Of a stretch of 64,000 bases of DNA, positions 36,232 to 46,035 are shown in pieces. How positions within the stretch are numbered: the stretch's first letter is position 1; the number at the start of each line of letters is the position of its first letter. Below the pieces are notes generated by a model. It saw nothing but the letters and a program-made list of their open reading frames with translations. It was not told the origin of the DNA and searched no databases. Origin of the DNA: Pseudomonas putida (GTDB lineage: Bacteria > Pseudomonadota > Gammaproteobacteria > Pseudomonadales > Pseudomonadaceae); the NCBI GenBank assembly GCA_029953615.1, contig CP124529.1, positions 4,340,501 to 4,404,500 on the forward strand, in the 5' to 3' direction. A program made the position numbers and the translations under genes.

Positions 36232-37209
36232 ATGTTGCCGCGCTTTCCTGCCGTCACCCGTAGCCTGTCCCTGGCCGCCCTGCTGGTAGCAGGCCCCGCT
36301 GCTGCGCTGGAGCTGCCACTGCCACCACCCGGTGAAGACATCATCGGCCAGGTGCAGGTGATCAAGGCAAAGTACGAGGACACGTTCGCCGATATCGGCA
36401 CTGCCAACGACCTCGGCTACCTGGAAATGATCGCTGCCAACCCGGGCGTAGACCCATGGCTGCCAGGAGCGGGCACCGAGATCATCCTGCCCACCCGCTA
36501 CATCCTGCCGCCTGGCCCGCGTGAAGGCATCGTCATCAACCTGGCCGAATACCGCATGTACTACTTCCCGAAAGGGCAGAATGTGGTGCATACCTTCCCG
36601 CTGGGCATTGGCCGTGAAGGCTGGGGTTCACCGATCGCCAACACCAAGATCACCGCCAAGACGCCAAACCCGACCTGGACCCCGCCAGCGTCGATCCGCG
36701 CCGAGCACGCGGCTGATGGCGATATCCTGCCGAGCGTGGTGCCGGCCGGTCCGGACAACCCGCTGGGGCCGTTCAAGTTCACCCTCGGGGTGCCGGGCTA
36801 CCTGATCCACGGCTCTAACAAGAAGTTCGGCATTGGCATGCGTACCAGCCACGGTTGTTTCCGCATGCTCAACAACAATGTGCTGGAACTGTCGAAGATG
36901 GTGCCGGTGGGGACGCCGGTGCGCATCATCAACGAGCCCTACAAGTTCGGTATCAGTGGCGGCAAGGTCTATCTGGAGGCACACACGCCGCTGGACGACC
37001 AGGGTAATCCGTCGGTGGTCGATAAACACACTGCAGTCATCAACGCCTTGCTCAAGCGTGAAGACCTGGCCAATAACCTGCGCATGAACTGGGACATGGT
37101 GCGTGACGTGGTGGCCGCGGAAGATGGCATGCCGGTCGAAATTGCCGTGCCGACCGAAAGCCAGGGTGGCGCGCCGATGGTTTCGAGCATTCCGCCCGAA
37201 CTGCAGTAA
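36232..37209 (+). CDS. L,D-transpeptidase (YkuD) with LysM
   Basis: A periplasmic peptidoglycan enzyme of 325 residues. A signal peptide ends near AAALE (residue 25). A LysM-like segment (about 40-90, ending EIILPTRYILPP) precedes the YkuD domain (about 97-235). The catalytic Cys209 lies in SHGCFRM with the conserved His and Arg. Such enzymes make 3-3 cross-links or attach lipoproteins such as Lpp/OprI-type proteins to murein. The next gene, convergent, encodes the murein lipoprotein OprI, which makes that role attractive here. Confidence 0.92.
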   Translation: MLPRFPAVTRSLSLAALLVAGPAAALELPLPPPGEDIIGQVQVIKAKYEDTFADIGTANDLGYLEMIAANPGVDPWLPGAGTEIILPTRYILPPGPREGIVINLAEYRMYYFPKGQNVVHTFPLGIGREGWGSPIANTKITAKTPNPTWTPPASIRAEHAADGDILPSVVPAGPDNPLGPFKFTLGVPGYLIHGSNKKFGIGMRTSHGCFRMLNNNVLELSKMVPVGTPVRIINEPYKFGISGGKVYLEAHTPLDDQGNPSVVDKHTAVINALLKREDLANNLRMNWDMVRDVVAAEDGMPVEIAVPTESQGGAPMVSSIPPELQ

Positions 37210-37229
37210 GGTTATTGCGACATACCCGG

Positions 37230-37256
37230 GCCTGCCTTAGTGCAGGCCTTTTCGTT
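37230..37256 (+). terminator. Terminator of the L,D-transpeptidase gene
   Basis: GGCCTGC-CTTAGT-GCAGGCC followed by TTTTCGTTT. Confidence 0.75.
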
Positions 37257-37286
37257 TCTGCCTGGCGCGTTTGCCTTGTCGCAGGC

Positions 37287-37320
37287 AATAAAAAAGCCGA
37301 CCCACAAGTGGGTCGGCTCC
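37287..37320 (-). terminator. Terminator of oprI
   Basis: On the - strand GAGCCGACCCAC-TT-GTGGGTCGGC followed by TTTTTTATT. A strong classical terminator. Confidence 0.9.
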
Positions 37321-37340
37321 ATAACAATCCGTGAGGATTA

Positions 37341-37592
37341 TTACTTGCGGCTGGCTTTGTCCAGCATACGCAGAGCGCGCTCGTTGGCTTCGTCAGCGGT
37401 CTGCTGAGCCTTCTGAGCGGCTGCCAGTGCGTCGTCAGCCTTACGGTAGGCTTCGTCAGCACGAGCTTGAGCGCGAGCTGCTGCGTCTTCAGTCGCAGTC
37501 AGACGAGCTTCGGTTTCTTTGGATACGCTGCTGCAACCGGTAGCCAGAACTGCGGCCAGAGCCAGAGCAGAGAATTTCAGAACGTTGTTCAT
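37341..37592 (-). CDS. oprI: Major outer-membrane lipoprotein OprI
   Basis: An 83-residue Lpp-like lipoprotein. The signal peptide ends in the lipobox ATGC ([20 protein letters not shown]). The mature part is one long Ala-rich coiled coil of heptads ([20 protein letters not shown]) ending in ASRK, whose terminal Lys can be linked to peptidoglycan. It is an abundant structural protein in pseudomonads. AAGGGGA precedes the ATG; the upstream open frame is leader sequence. A strong terminator follows. Confidence 0.97.
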   Translation of the reverse strand: MNNVLKFSALALAAVLATGCSSVSKETEARLTATEDAAARAQARADEAYRKADDALAAAQKAQQTADEANERALRMLDKASRK

Positions 37593-37659
37593 CGTGTTCC
37601 CCTTCAAGGACTTTCTATTAAATAGCCATCTCTCGGAAAAGAGAAACTGGCCGGCGTAC

Positions 37660-37687
37660 ATAGTACCCATTACTTGTAGTAAGTAAA
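37660..37687 (-). promoter_or_regulatory. Putative oprI promoter
   Basis: On the - strand TTTACT, 16 bp, TACTAT, giving a leader of about 60 nt before the oprI ATG. The fit to sigma-70 is moderate and the region upstream is AT-rich. Confidence 0.4.
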
Positions 37688-38099
37688 CTGACTAAGCGCA
37701 AGAACTGCAAAAAAAATGTTGCTTGACGCCTTTCCGACAAGATTTGCGACACGCCTGTGAAAAAAACGTGCAGGGACCGCAAGCGTTTGTAGTACGGGAA
37801 CTTTTTTGTTGAACTAGCGGTGACTTTAACTGTCGTTCAGCGTCTTAAGCCCTAGTACATCCGGTGGCCGTTGGCGTGCAAGCAAGAGTCGCTCTGGCTG
37901 CATTCCAGCCATTTTTAACCGCCACCACCTTGAGCAATCCCGCCCGCGGCGCCTACTATCTTGTGAGTGCCAGAGGATCCGAACGATTGCAATCGTCCAG
38001 TGGTCGAAGTGGGCAACAGGTGGCGTAGAGGATTCTGTGCCGGATAAACCACCATCGGTTAAGGTATGGGTCTGCCGACAAGACCTGCGAGGAGTAGTG
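37688..38099. other. Gene-free gap between oprI and the GNAT gene
   Basis: About 400 bp without a convincing gene. It is AT-rich next to oprI. It also holds the perfect 14-bp palindrome ACGATTGCAATCGT at 37983-37996, about 105 bp before the GNAT gene. No -35/-10 pair for the GNAT gene stands out. Confidence 0.6.
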
Positions 38100-38381
38100 A
38101 TGAGCGAAGCGCTGACCATCCACCATGACCAGGCCGGTCATCAGTTCGAGACCAACGTGGACGGTCATCGTGCCTATCTGACGTACATGGATCTGGGCAA
38201 GCAGACGCTGGACATCTATCGCACCTTCGTACCCAACGCCCTGCGCGGCCGCGGGATTGCTGCCGCCCTGACCGAACGGGCCCTGGAGTACGCGGAACAG
38301 ATGGGCTACACGGTGATCCCGTCCTGCTCGTACGTGGAGCGCTACATGGAGCGCCAGCAGCGGCAGTCGAGCAAGGTCTGA
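38100..38381 (+). CDS. GNAT-type N-acetyltransferase, short (YidJ/NATD1-like)
   Basis: A 93-residue minimal GNAT domain. The acetyl-CoA-binding segment is VPNALRGRGIAAALTERALEYA (about residues 44-65), followed by CSYVERYMER. Short members with this layout are known as COG2388/NATD1-like; their substrates are mostly unknown. CGAGGAG precedes the ATG at 38100. It is convergent with aroF across a large REP palindrome. Confidence 0.85.
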   Translation: MSEALTIHHDQAGHQFETNVDGHRAYLTYMDLGKQTLDIYRTFVPNALRGRGIAAALTERALEYAEQMGYTVIPSCSYVERYMERQQRQSSKV

Positions 38382-38388
38382 TTCCGTA

Positions 38389-38557
38389 AAAAAGCGGGGC
38401 CGCTGCGCGTTCCATCGCAGGCAAGCCAGCTCCCACAGGGATCGCGCCAGCTTTTAGAAATTGAGCAAGACAGTTGCTCCCACATTCAAAGCATTACGCT
38501 GTACATGTGGGAGCTGGCTTGCCTGCGATGGGGCGCGCAGCGGCCCCGCTTTTTTTG
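38389..38557. repeat. Very long REP palindrome between convergent genes
   Basis: Facing REP arms (CATCGCAGGCAAGCCAGCTCCCACA and its complement) are extended on both sides by AAAAAGCGGGGCCGCTGCGC and GCGCAGCGGCCCCGCTTTTT. The result is a structure of about 169 bp with A/T runs at its outer ends. It can act as a terminator for both the GNAT gene and aroF. Confidence 0.85.
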
Positions 38558-38563
38558 GGTCAA

Positions 38564-39640
38564 TCAGCCGCGCTTGCGCTGCGGCAGCACATCTTTCAGC
38601 TTGGCCCGCATGCTGCGCAGGGTCTTCTCGGTCGCCGACCAGTCGATGCAGGCATCGGTGATAGACACGCCATACTGCAGCTCGTCCAGGTTCTTCGGAA
38701 TCGACTGGCAGCCCCAGTTCAGGTGGCTCTCGACCATCAGGCCGATGATCGACTGGTTGCCTTCGAGAATCTGGTTGGCGACGTTCTCCATCACCAACGG
38801 TTGCAGGGCCGGGTCCTTGTTGGAGTTGGCGTGGCTGCAGTCGACCATGATGTTGGCCTTGATCCTGGCCTTGGCCAGGTCCTGCTCACAAAGGGCGACA
38901 CTGACCGAGTCGTAATTCGGCTTGCCGTTGCCGCCGCGCAGTACCACGTGGCCGTACGGGTTGCCCTTGGTGGTGACGATCGACACGCCACCTTCCTGGT
39001 TGATGCCGAGGAAGCGGTGCGGTTTGGACACCGACTGCAGGGCATTGATGGCAACGGTCAGGCCGCCGTCGGTGCCATTCTTGAAGCCGACTGCCGAGGA
39101 CAGGCCCGAAGCCATCTCGCGGTGGGTCTGGGATTCGGTGGTGCGAGCGCCGATGGCCGACCAGCTGATCAGGTCCTGCAGGTATTGCGGGGAAATCGGG
39201 TCGAGCGCTTCGGTGGCGGTCGGCAGGCCCATTTCGGCCAGGTCCAGCAGCAGCTTGCGGCCGATGTGCAGACCATCCTGGATCTTGAACGAGTCATCCA
39301 GGTACGGGTCGTTGATCAGGCCTTTCCAGCCGACGGTGGTGCGCGGTTTTTCGAAATACACGCGCATTACCAGGTACAGCGTGTCAGACACTTCCTCGGC
39401 CAGCACTTTCAGGCGCTCGGCGTACTCGTGGGCGGCCTTGATGTCGTGGATCGAGCAGGGGCCGACCACGACGAACAGGCGATGGTCCTTGCCGTCGAGA
39501 ATATTGCGCACCACTTCACGGCCGGCAGTCACGGTCTGCAGGGCCTTGGCGCTGAGGGGGATTTCCTTCTTGAGCTGATCGGGGGTGATCAGGGTCTCGT
39601 TGGAGGCAACGTTCAAGTCATCGATCGGTAAATCAGCCAT
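38564..39640 (-). CDS. 3-deoxy-7-phosphoheptulonate (DAHP) synthase
   Basis: A class I DAHP synthase (AroF/AroG/AroH type) of 358 residues, joining PEP and erythrose 4-phosphate at the start of the shikimate pathway in the cytoplasm. Typical motifs are VVGPCSIHD, MRVYFEKPRTTVGWKG, GARTTESQTHREMASGLS, and the metal-binding DCSHANSNKD. Feedback specificity (Tyr, Phe or Trp) cannot be read safely. The start at 39640 (MADLPIDDLN) fits the family; the longer upstream frame is not coding. Confidence 0.95.
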   Translation of the reverse strand: MADLPIDDLNVASNETLITPDQLKKEIPLSAKALQTVTAGREVVRNILDGKDHRLFVVVGPCSIHDIKAAHEYAERLKVLAEEVSDTLYLVMRVYFEKPRTTVGWKGLINDPYLDDSFKIQDGLHIGRKLLLDLAEMGLPTATEALDPISPQYLQDLISWSAIGARTTESQTHREMASGLSSAVGFKNGTDGGLTVAINALQSVSKPHRFLGINQEGGVSIVTTKGNPYGHVVLRGGNGKPNYDSVSVALCEQDLAKARIKANIMVDCSHANSNKDPALQPLVMENVANQILEGNQSIIGLMVESHLNWGCQSIPKNLDELQYGVSITDACIDWSATEKTLRSMRAKLKDVLPQRKRG

Positions 39641-39870
39641 CGTGTTACTCGTCAGGTCACGGTGCCGGCCGCCAACTATCCCCGTGCGGCCCAGCAGCAA
39701 GAATAATCGCAGCGGGGAGCCGAACCTTAGCGCGTTACAGGTGGCGCGACAATGGGCTGGGCCCAGTCTGTGTGGGGTTTTTCCGAGATGACAGGTGTTT
39801 GCCACGCAGAGGCTGCCCAGCGCTGCGCAACCTGTGTAAAAAGAGGGCTGACCTTTACCTGGAGATCGGC

Positions 39871-40818
39871 ATGCATCCGCACACACCACGAATCGGCATC
39901 ATCGGCAGTGGCGCCATCGGCGGCTTCTATGGGTTGATGCTGGCCCGGGCCGGCTTCGATGTGCATTTTCTGCTGCGCAGCGAGTACGAGGTTGTCCGCG
40001 AGCAGGGGTTAGCGCTGGACAGTGCCGTGCATGGCACCGTGCAGATGAAGGTGCAGGCGTATGCCAGTGCAGCCGAAATGCCACCCTGCGACTGGCTGCT
40101 GGTGGGGGCCAAGGCCACCAGCAATGACCAGTTGGCACCGCTGATCGTGCAGGCGGCCGCGCCGGGTGCCAAGGTGGTACTGCTGCAGAACGGCCTGGGC
40201 GTGGAGGCGCAGTTGCGCCCGGCGTTGCGCAGCGACATGCACCTGCTTGGCGGCCTGTGTTTCATCTGCGTCAACCGCCAGGCGCCCGGTGTGATCCGCC
40301 ACCAGGCCCTGGGGGCGGTCAATCTTGGCTACCACAGTGGGCCGGCCAGCGATGGCGGCAGCGCGCTGGTCAATGAAGGCGTGGGGCTTTTCCAGGCGGC
40401 GGGCATCGACTCGCAGGCCATGCCCGACCTGGCCCTGGCGCGCTGGCAGAAGCTGGTGTGGAACGTGCCCTACAACGGCCTGTCGGTGCTGCTCGCCGCC
40501 AGCACCACGGCGCTGATGGCGGACAGCCATAGCCGCACCTTGATCCAGGCCTTGATGGCCGAGGTGGTGCAGGGCGCGGCGGCGTGTGGCCATGTGTTGC
40601 CTGAGGGGTATGCCGAGCACCTGTTCCAGGTGACCGAGCGCATGCCCGACTACTGGCCCAGCATGTACCACGACCATGTCCACAAGCGCCCGCTGGAGCT
40701 ACAGGCCATCTATGCCGAGCCGTTGGCGCAGGCGCGTGCGGCAGGCTGCCGTTTGCCGCGGATGGAGATGCTGTACCAGGCGCTGGCCTTCATCAACCGT
40801 GGCGAGCAGCCCCGCTGA
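39871..40818 (+). CDS. 2-dehydropantoate 2-reductase family protein
   Basis: A 315-residue NADPH-dependent reductase of the PanE/ApbA type. The N-terminal Rossmann motif is GSGAIGGFYG, followed by VGAKATSNDQL and LQNGLGVE. The C-terminal helical domain has WQKLVWNVPYNGLSVL with the catalytic Lys. PanE reduces ketopantoate to pantoate for CoA synthesis, but several paralogues in pseudomonads act on other substrates, so the symbol is left out. GGAGATCGGC precedes the ATG. Confidence 0.88.
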   Translation: MHPHTPRIGIIGSGAIGGFYGLMLARAGFDVHFLLRSEYEVVREQGLALDSAVHGTVQMKVQAYASAAEMPPCDWLLVGAKATSNDQLAPLIVQAAAPGAKVVLLQNGLGVEAQLRPALRSDMHLLGGLCFICVNRQAPGVIRHQALGAVNLGYHSGPASDGGSALVNEGVGLFQAAGIDSQAMPDLALARWQKLVWNVPYNGLSVLLAASTTALMADSHSRTLIQALMAEVVQGAAACGHVLPEGYAEHLFQVTERMPDYWPSMYHDHVHKRPLELQAIYAEPLAQARAAGCRLPRMEMLYQALAFINRGEQPR

Positions 40819-40943
40819 GGGCGGCTTCGCCCGCGCCCGGGGCTCTGCAGCCCTCGCCGGCAGCGCGCCAGACGGCAAAGCGTGTGTCCGGCGCGCTGCT
40901 AAGCTGAAGCTTGCTCTGCCGCAGCGGCAGTCGAGGAGGTCGA

Positions 40944-41442
40944 ATGATCCACTCCATGCTGTACGCCACCGACCTCGGTGTCTACGCCCCTTCTTGTCAT
41001 GCAGCACGCGCTGGCGCTGGCGCGCACATTCGGCGCCGAGTTGTATGTGATCCACGCGGTAGAGCCCATGGGCCAGTTCGCTGAATCTCTCCTGCAAAGC
41101 TACCTCGATGAACAGACGCTCGACCAACTGCACAGCCAGGGGGTGAACACGGTGATGGCCAACATCGAGCAGCGTGTGTTGGAAAACTTTCGCGACGAAC
41201 TGGGCGAGGAGGCCGACCTGGCGGTGATCAAGGCGGTGCGGGTACGCCAGGGAGACCCGGCGCAGGTGATCCTTGAGCAGGCGCAGCGGCTGAGCGTCGA
41301 CTTGCTGATTTTCGGTAGCCACAGTGCTGGTGCCGGCGTGGATGTGCCATTGGGGCGCACGGCGGTACGGCTGCTGCAGCTGTCGCCAGTGCCGGTGTAC
41401 ATGGTGCCGTTGGCGCACCATTTGGGGCGTAGGAAAGCATGA
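40944..41442 (+). pseudogene. Universal stress protein family, frameshifted
   Basis: A small cytoplasmic UspA-type protein. The first 16 codons (MIHSMLYATDLGVYAP) and the rest (LVMQHALALARTFGAELYVIHAVEP onward) are in different frames. One extra T at 40991-40992 (CCCCTTCTTG) explains this, and without it a 165-residue protein results. The C-terminal nucleotide-binding pattern is GSHSAGAGVDVPLGRTAVRLL. GAGGAGG precedes the ATG. As written the protein ends shortly after its start. It is a single gene upstream of cysB. Confidence 0.85.
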
Positions 41443-41482
41443 AGATGGCTGTAGGCCATTTCGATAGGTATGTAACAAAATA

Positions 41483-41504
41483 GTTCTAGATTTATTTCCA
41501 GAAC
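41483..41504. promoter_or_regulatory. Inverted repeat upstream of cysB
   Basis: GTTCT and AGAAC separated by 12 bp in an AT-rich stretch about 70 bp before cysB. LysR-type regulators often bind such sites at their own promoters, so autoregulation by CysB is possible. Confidence 0.35.
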
Positions 41505-41510
41505 CACTAA

Positions 41511-42545
<1,035 letters not shown>

Positions 42546-42557
42546 TCCAGAATTGCA

Positions 42558-42660
42558 GGGGGCCGCTTTGCGGCCCATCGCGACACAAGGCCGCTCCTAC
42601 AGGAGATCACATTCCCCTGTAGGAGCGGCCTTGTGTCGCGATGGGCTGTGAAACAGCCCC
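42558..42660. repeat. REP pair (TCGCGACACAAGG subtype)
   Basis: CATCGCGACACAAGGCCGCTCC faces its complement, with inner CTACAGG ends and outer GGGGCCGC and CAGCCCC hairpins. It sits between convergent cysB and cysH. Confidence 0.85.
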
Positions 42661-42667
42661 GGCTACC

Positions 42668-43402
42668 TCAAGCCTTGCTGATCAGGTTGCCAGCGTGCAA
42701 CCCGCATTCCTTCTGCGTCGACTCTTCCCACCACCAACGCCCTTCGCGCTCATGCTGGTTAGGCAGCACCGGGCGGGTACATGGCTCGCAGCCAATGCTG
42801 ATGAAGCCGCGCTCGTGCAGGCTGTTGTACGGCAGCTCCAGCATGCGGATATAGCCCCACACTTCCTCGCTGGACATCTGCGCCAACGGGTTGAACTTGT
42901 ACAGGGTACGCTCGGGGGTAGAGAAGGCGCTGTCGATTTCCACTGCCGCCACCTGGCTGCGGGTTCCCGGGCTCTGGTCGCGGCGTTGGCCGGTGGCCCA
43001 GGCGCTGACGGTGGCCAGCTTGCGACGCAGCGGCTCGATCTTGCGGATGCCGCAGCACTCGCCGTGGCCGTCCTTGTAGAAGCTGAACAGGCCCTTTTCC
43101 TTGACGAACGGGTCGAGTTTGGCACGGTCGGGGCTGAGGATTTCGATCGGCAGGTTGTACTGCTCGCGCACCTGGTCGATGAACCGATAGGTCTCCGGGT
43201 GCAGGCGGCCGGTGTCGAGGCTGAATACCTTGACCTGCTTGTTCAGCTTCCAGGCCATGTCCACCAGCACCACGTCCTCGGCGCCGCTGAAGGAGATCCA
43301 CAGGTCATCACCAAAGTGCTCGAAGGCAAGCTTGAGGATGTCCTGCGGGGACTTGTTGGCATAGGTCGCGGCCAGGGCGGCGACGTCGAAGGGTTGGCTC
43401 AT
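42668..43402 (-). CDS. cysH: Adenylylsulphate (APS) reductase CysH
   Basis: Reduces APS to sulphite with thioredoxin in cysteine synthesis; 244 residues. The PP-loop is [12 protein letters not shown]. The cysteine pairs in ECCGIRK and GCEPCTR bind a [4Fe-4S] cluster, which marks this as an APS rather than a PAPS reductase. The redox-active Cys is in the C-terminal KECGLHAG. The ATG at 43402 fits the family start. It is controlled by CysB in relatives. Confidence 0.95.
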   Translation of the reverse strand: MSQPFDVAALAATYANKSPQDILKLAFEHFGDDLWISFSGAEDVVLVDMAWKLNKQVKVFSLDTGRLHPETYRFIDQVREQYNLPIEILSPDRAKLDPFVKEKGLFSFYKDGHGECCGIRKIEPLRRKLATVSAWATGQRRDQSPGTRSQVAAVEIDSAFSTPERTLYKFNPLAQMSSEEVWGYIRMLELPYNSLHERGFISIGCEPCTRPVLPNQHEREGRWWWEESTQKECGLHAGNLISKA

Positions 43403-43495
43403 CAGGCGGTTTCCATCGTGGCTGTGGCGCTGTGCGCTCGTAGTAAGGTGATGGTAACAAAAAATGGCGGGGTAGACGGACTTGGAGTCGGTAGC

Positions 43496-43522
43496 GGCTG
43501 CTTCGCGGGCTCGCCCGCTCAC
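43496..43522. repeat. Single REP arm overlapping the pabB stop codon
   Basis: CTTCGCGGGCTCGCCCGCTC, one arm only. The pabB stop (43519-43521 on the - strand) lies within its end. Confidence 0.7.
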
Positions 43523-44862
43523 AAGCCTTGCAAGGTCTCCATCAGCACGCGCACTTTGGCAATCGACTCTTCATACTCGGCCTGCCACTCGGAGTCGGCC
43601 ACCACCGCGCCGCCGCCCCAGCAGCTAACCTGTCCGCCCTTGACCAGCAGGCTGCGAATGGCAATCGAGCTGTCCATCTCGCCGCGCACATCCACGTAGA
43701 GCAGTGACCCGCAGTACAGCGCCCGGCGCGCCGGCTCCAGTTCATCGATGATCTGCATGGCGCGGATCTTAGGTGCGCCGGTGATCGAGCCGCCGGGGAA
43801 GCTGTCGCCGATCAGGTCAAGGGCGTCCTTGTCGCTGGCCAGCCGGCCGGTGATGCTGCTGACCAGGTGGTGCACGTTGGGATAGCTCTCCAGGCTGAAC
43901 AGTTCCGGTACCTTCACCGAGCCTATTTCGCAGGTGCGTCCCAGGTCGTTGCGCAGCAGGTCGACGATCATCAGGTTTTCCGAGCGATCCTTGGGGCTAT
44001 GCAGCAGCTCCTCGGCATTGCGCACGTCTTCGGCAGGATTGCTGGCGCGCGGTCGGGTGCCCTTGATCGGCCGCGTTTCCACCTGGCGCTGGCTGACGCG
44101 GATGAAGCGCTCGGGCGAAAAACTCAGCAGGGCGCTGCCGTCGGCCAGTTGCTGATAGCCGGAGAAGGGGGTGGGGCAGGCTTTGCGCAGGGCCTGGTAA
44201 GCGTGCCACGGGTCGCCCTGGCAGGGCGCGCGGAAGCGCTGCGTCAGGTTGATCTGGTAGCAGTCGCCGGCCTGGATGTAGCGCTGCACCTGGTCAAAGG
44301 CCGCCTTGTACTGCTCGGGCAGCAGGTCGCCGGCCATTGGCGCAAGTAGCTGGAAACTGCCGCTCTCTGCGTTGTCGACACCCTCGAACAGGTCGATCAA
44401 GCGTTCGCGTTCGCTGCCCGAAAGACTCGGGTGCAACACCAGTTGGCTGGTCGCGCACTGGTGGTCGGTGACCAGCGCCCAGGCATACAGGCCCAACTGG
44501 GCGTCTGGCAGGCCGAGATCGTCCATGGCCAGGCTGGGCAGGTGCTCCAGGCGGCGGCCGAAGTCGTAGCTCAGGTAGCCGATCAGGCCGCCGGCGAAAG
44601 GCAGCTCGCTGCCTTCGGGCAACTGCGCGTGCCCCAGTTGCGCCAGGCCAGCGCGCAGGCGCTGGAGGAAGGCACGGCCCTCTTCGCCGGGTTGTGCTTG
44701 CAAGTGTTGCAGCGGCCAGGCGCTGATCAGGTCGAAGCGGCCGCGCTCGGCGCCGGGGCGGGCGCTGTCCAGCAGGATCGCGCCGGGGACCTGGCGCAGG
44801 CGGGCGAAGTAGGCGGCAGGGTCGGGCTGGTAGGGCAGGGGGTGGAGCGTACAGGTCGGCAT
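43519..44862 (-). CDS. pabB: Aminodeoxychorismate synthase component I
   Basis: With PabA it makes 4-amino-4-deoxychorismate from chorismate and glutamine for folate synthesis. 447 residues, one chorismate-binding domain in the C-terminal two thirds. The motif RPIKGTRPR carries the Lys typical of PabB rather than anthranilate synthase. Other conserved segments are [21 protein letters not shown] and [11 protein letters not shown]. There is no glutaminase domain, so PabA must be encoded elsewhere. Confidence 0.93.
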   Translation of the reverse strand: MPTCTLHPLPYQPDPAAYFARLRQVPGAILLDSARPGAERGRFDLISAWPLQHLQAQPGEEGRAFLQRLRAGLAQLGHAQLPEGSELPFAGGLIGYLSYDFGRRLEHLPSLAMDDLGLPDAQLGLYAWALVTDHQCATSQLVLHPSLSGSERERLIDLFEGVDNAESGSFQLLAPMAGDLLPEQYKAAFDQVQRYIQAGDCYQINLTQRFRAPCQGDPWHAYQALRKACPTPFSGYQQLADGSALLSFSPERFIRVSQRQVETRPIKGTRPRASNPAEDVRNAEELLHSPKDRSENLMIVDLLRNDLGRTCEIGSVKVPELFSLESYPNVHHLVSSITGRLASDKDALDLIGDSFPGGSITGAPKIRAMQIIDELEPARRALYCGSLLYVDVRGEMDSSIAIRSLLVKGGQVSCWGGGAVVADSEWQAEYEESIAKVRVLMETLQGL

Positions 44863-44954
44863 CAGTGTGGACGGCGATGTAAAAGCGAGGAGGGCGATTG
44901 TAGACCTGTGCAGGTAAAGCGCCTAGCACTGGTGCGACATTCAGCATTTTGTTT

Positions 44955-45048
44955 GCAGCCCATTCGCAGCACAAGGCTGCTCCTACAGGAGATAGCGTAA
45001 ACCTGTAGGAGCAGCCTTGTGCTGCGAATGGGCCGCAAAGCGGCCCCG
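44955..45048. repeat. REP pair (TTCGCAGCACAAGG subtype)
   Basis: CATTCGCAGCACAAGGCTGCTCC faces its complement with inner CTACAGG ends, in the 192-bp gap between pabB and the ATP-grasp gene. Confidence 0.85.
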
Positions 45049-45054
45049 GTATTT

Positions 45055-46035
45055 TCAGCGCGGATGCACGTGCCCGAACAAGCCTTGCGACACCCGCACG
45101 CGCTGTTCGGCATCTTCGCTGATGCCATCCTTGGCCAGTGCTTCGATGTGCGCCTCGATCGCATGGGTACGTTGGGTAAGCCCGCAATCGTTGGCGATCT
45201 GGATGTTCAGGCCAGGGCGCGCGTTGAGCTCTAGAATCAGCGGCCCCTTGTCCTGGTCCAGCACCATGTCGACACCGATGTAGCCCAGGCCGCACAGCTC
45301 GTAGCAGCCGGCGGCCAGCTTCATGAAGCCGTCCCAGTTCGGCAGTTGCACGCCATCCACTGCGTTGGTGGTGTCGGGGTGCTTGCTGATGATGTTGTTC
45401 AGCCAGGTGCCGCGCAGGGTCACGCCGGTGGCCAGGTCGACACCCACGCCGATGGCGCCCTGGTGCAGGTTGGCCTTGCCGCCGGACTGGCGGGTCGGCA
45501 GGCGCAGCATGGCCATCACCGGGTAGCCCATCAGCACGATGATGCGGATGTCCGGCACGCCTTCGTAGCTGATGCTCTTGAATATCTGGTCAGGGGTGAC
45601 CCGGTACTCGATCAGCGCGCGGTCGCGGTGCCCGCCCAGCGAGTACAGGCCGGTGAGGATGCTCGAGATCTGGTGCTCGATCTCCTCGTGGCTGATGATC
45701 TTGCCCGACACCGTGCGGTAGCGGTCCTCGAAGCGGTCGGCGATCACCAGGATGCCGTCACCGCCGGCGCCCTGCGCCGGCTTGATGACGAAATCGCTGC
45801 GCCCGCCGATGATCTGGTCGAGCTTCTCGATCTCTTTCTCGGTCTCGATGATGCCGTACATTTCCGGCACATGAATGCCGGCCGCCAGGGCGCGCTCCTT
45901 GGTGATGATCTTGTCGTCGACGATCGGGTACAGGTGGCGCTTGTTGTACTTCAGTACGTAGTCCGCGTTACGCCGGTTGATACCCATGATGCCCCGGGCC
46001 TCCAGGGCTTTCCATGTCTTGATCAGGCCAAACAT
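45055..46035 (-). CDS. Alpha-L-glutamate ligase-like ATP-grasp protein
   Basis: A 326-residue cytoplasmic ATP-grasp enzyme of the RimK-related kind. ATP-binding elements include FVIKPAQGAGGDGILVI (about residues 102-118) and the metal-binding LILELNARPGLNIQIAN near the C-terminus. Such enzymes join an amino acid or peptide to a carboxylate. It is the last of three genes in one operon and overlaps the membrane-protein gene by one base. Gene sets of this kind (ATP-grasp, transglutaminase-like 7TM, retropepsin) have been noted in comparative genomics. The substrate is unknown. Confidence 0.87.
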   Translation of the reverse strand: MFGLIKTWKALEARGIMGINRRNADYVLKYNKRHLYPIVDDKIITKERALAAGIHVPEMYGIIETEKEIEKLDQIIGGRSDFVIKPAQGAGGDGILVIADRFEDRYRTVSGKIISHEEIEHQISSILTGLYSLGGHRDRALIEYRVTPDQIFKSISYEGVPDIRIIVLMGYPVMAMLRLPTRQSGGKANLHQGAIGVGVDLATGVTLRGTWLNNIISKHPDTTNAVDGVQLPNWDGFMKLAAGCYELCGLGYIGVDMVLDQDKGPLILELNARPGLNIQIANDCGLTQRTHAIEAHIEALAKDGISEDAEQRVRVSQGLFGHVHPR

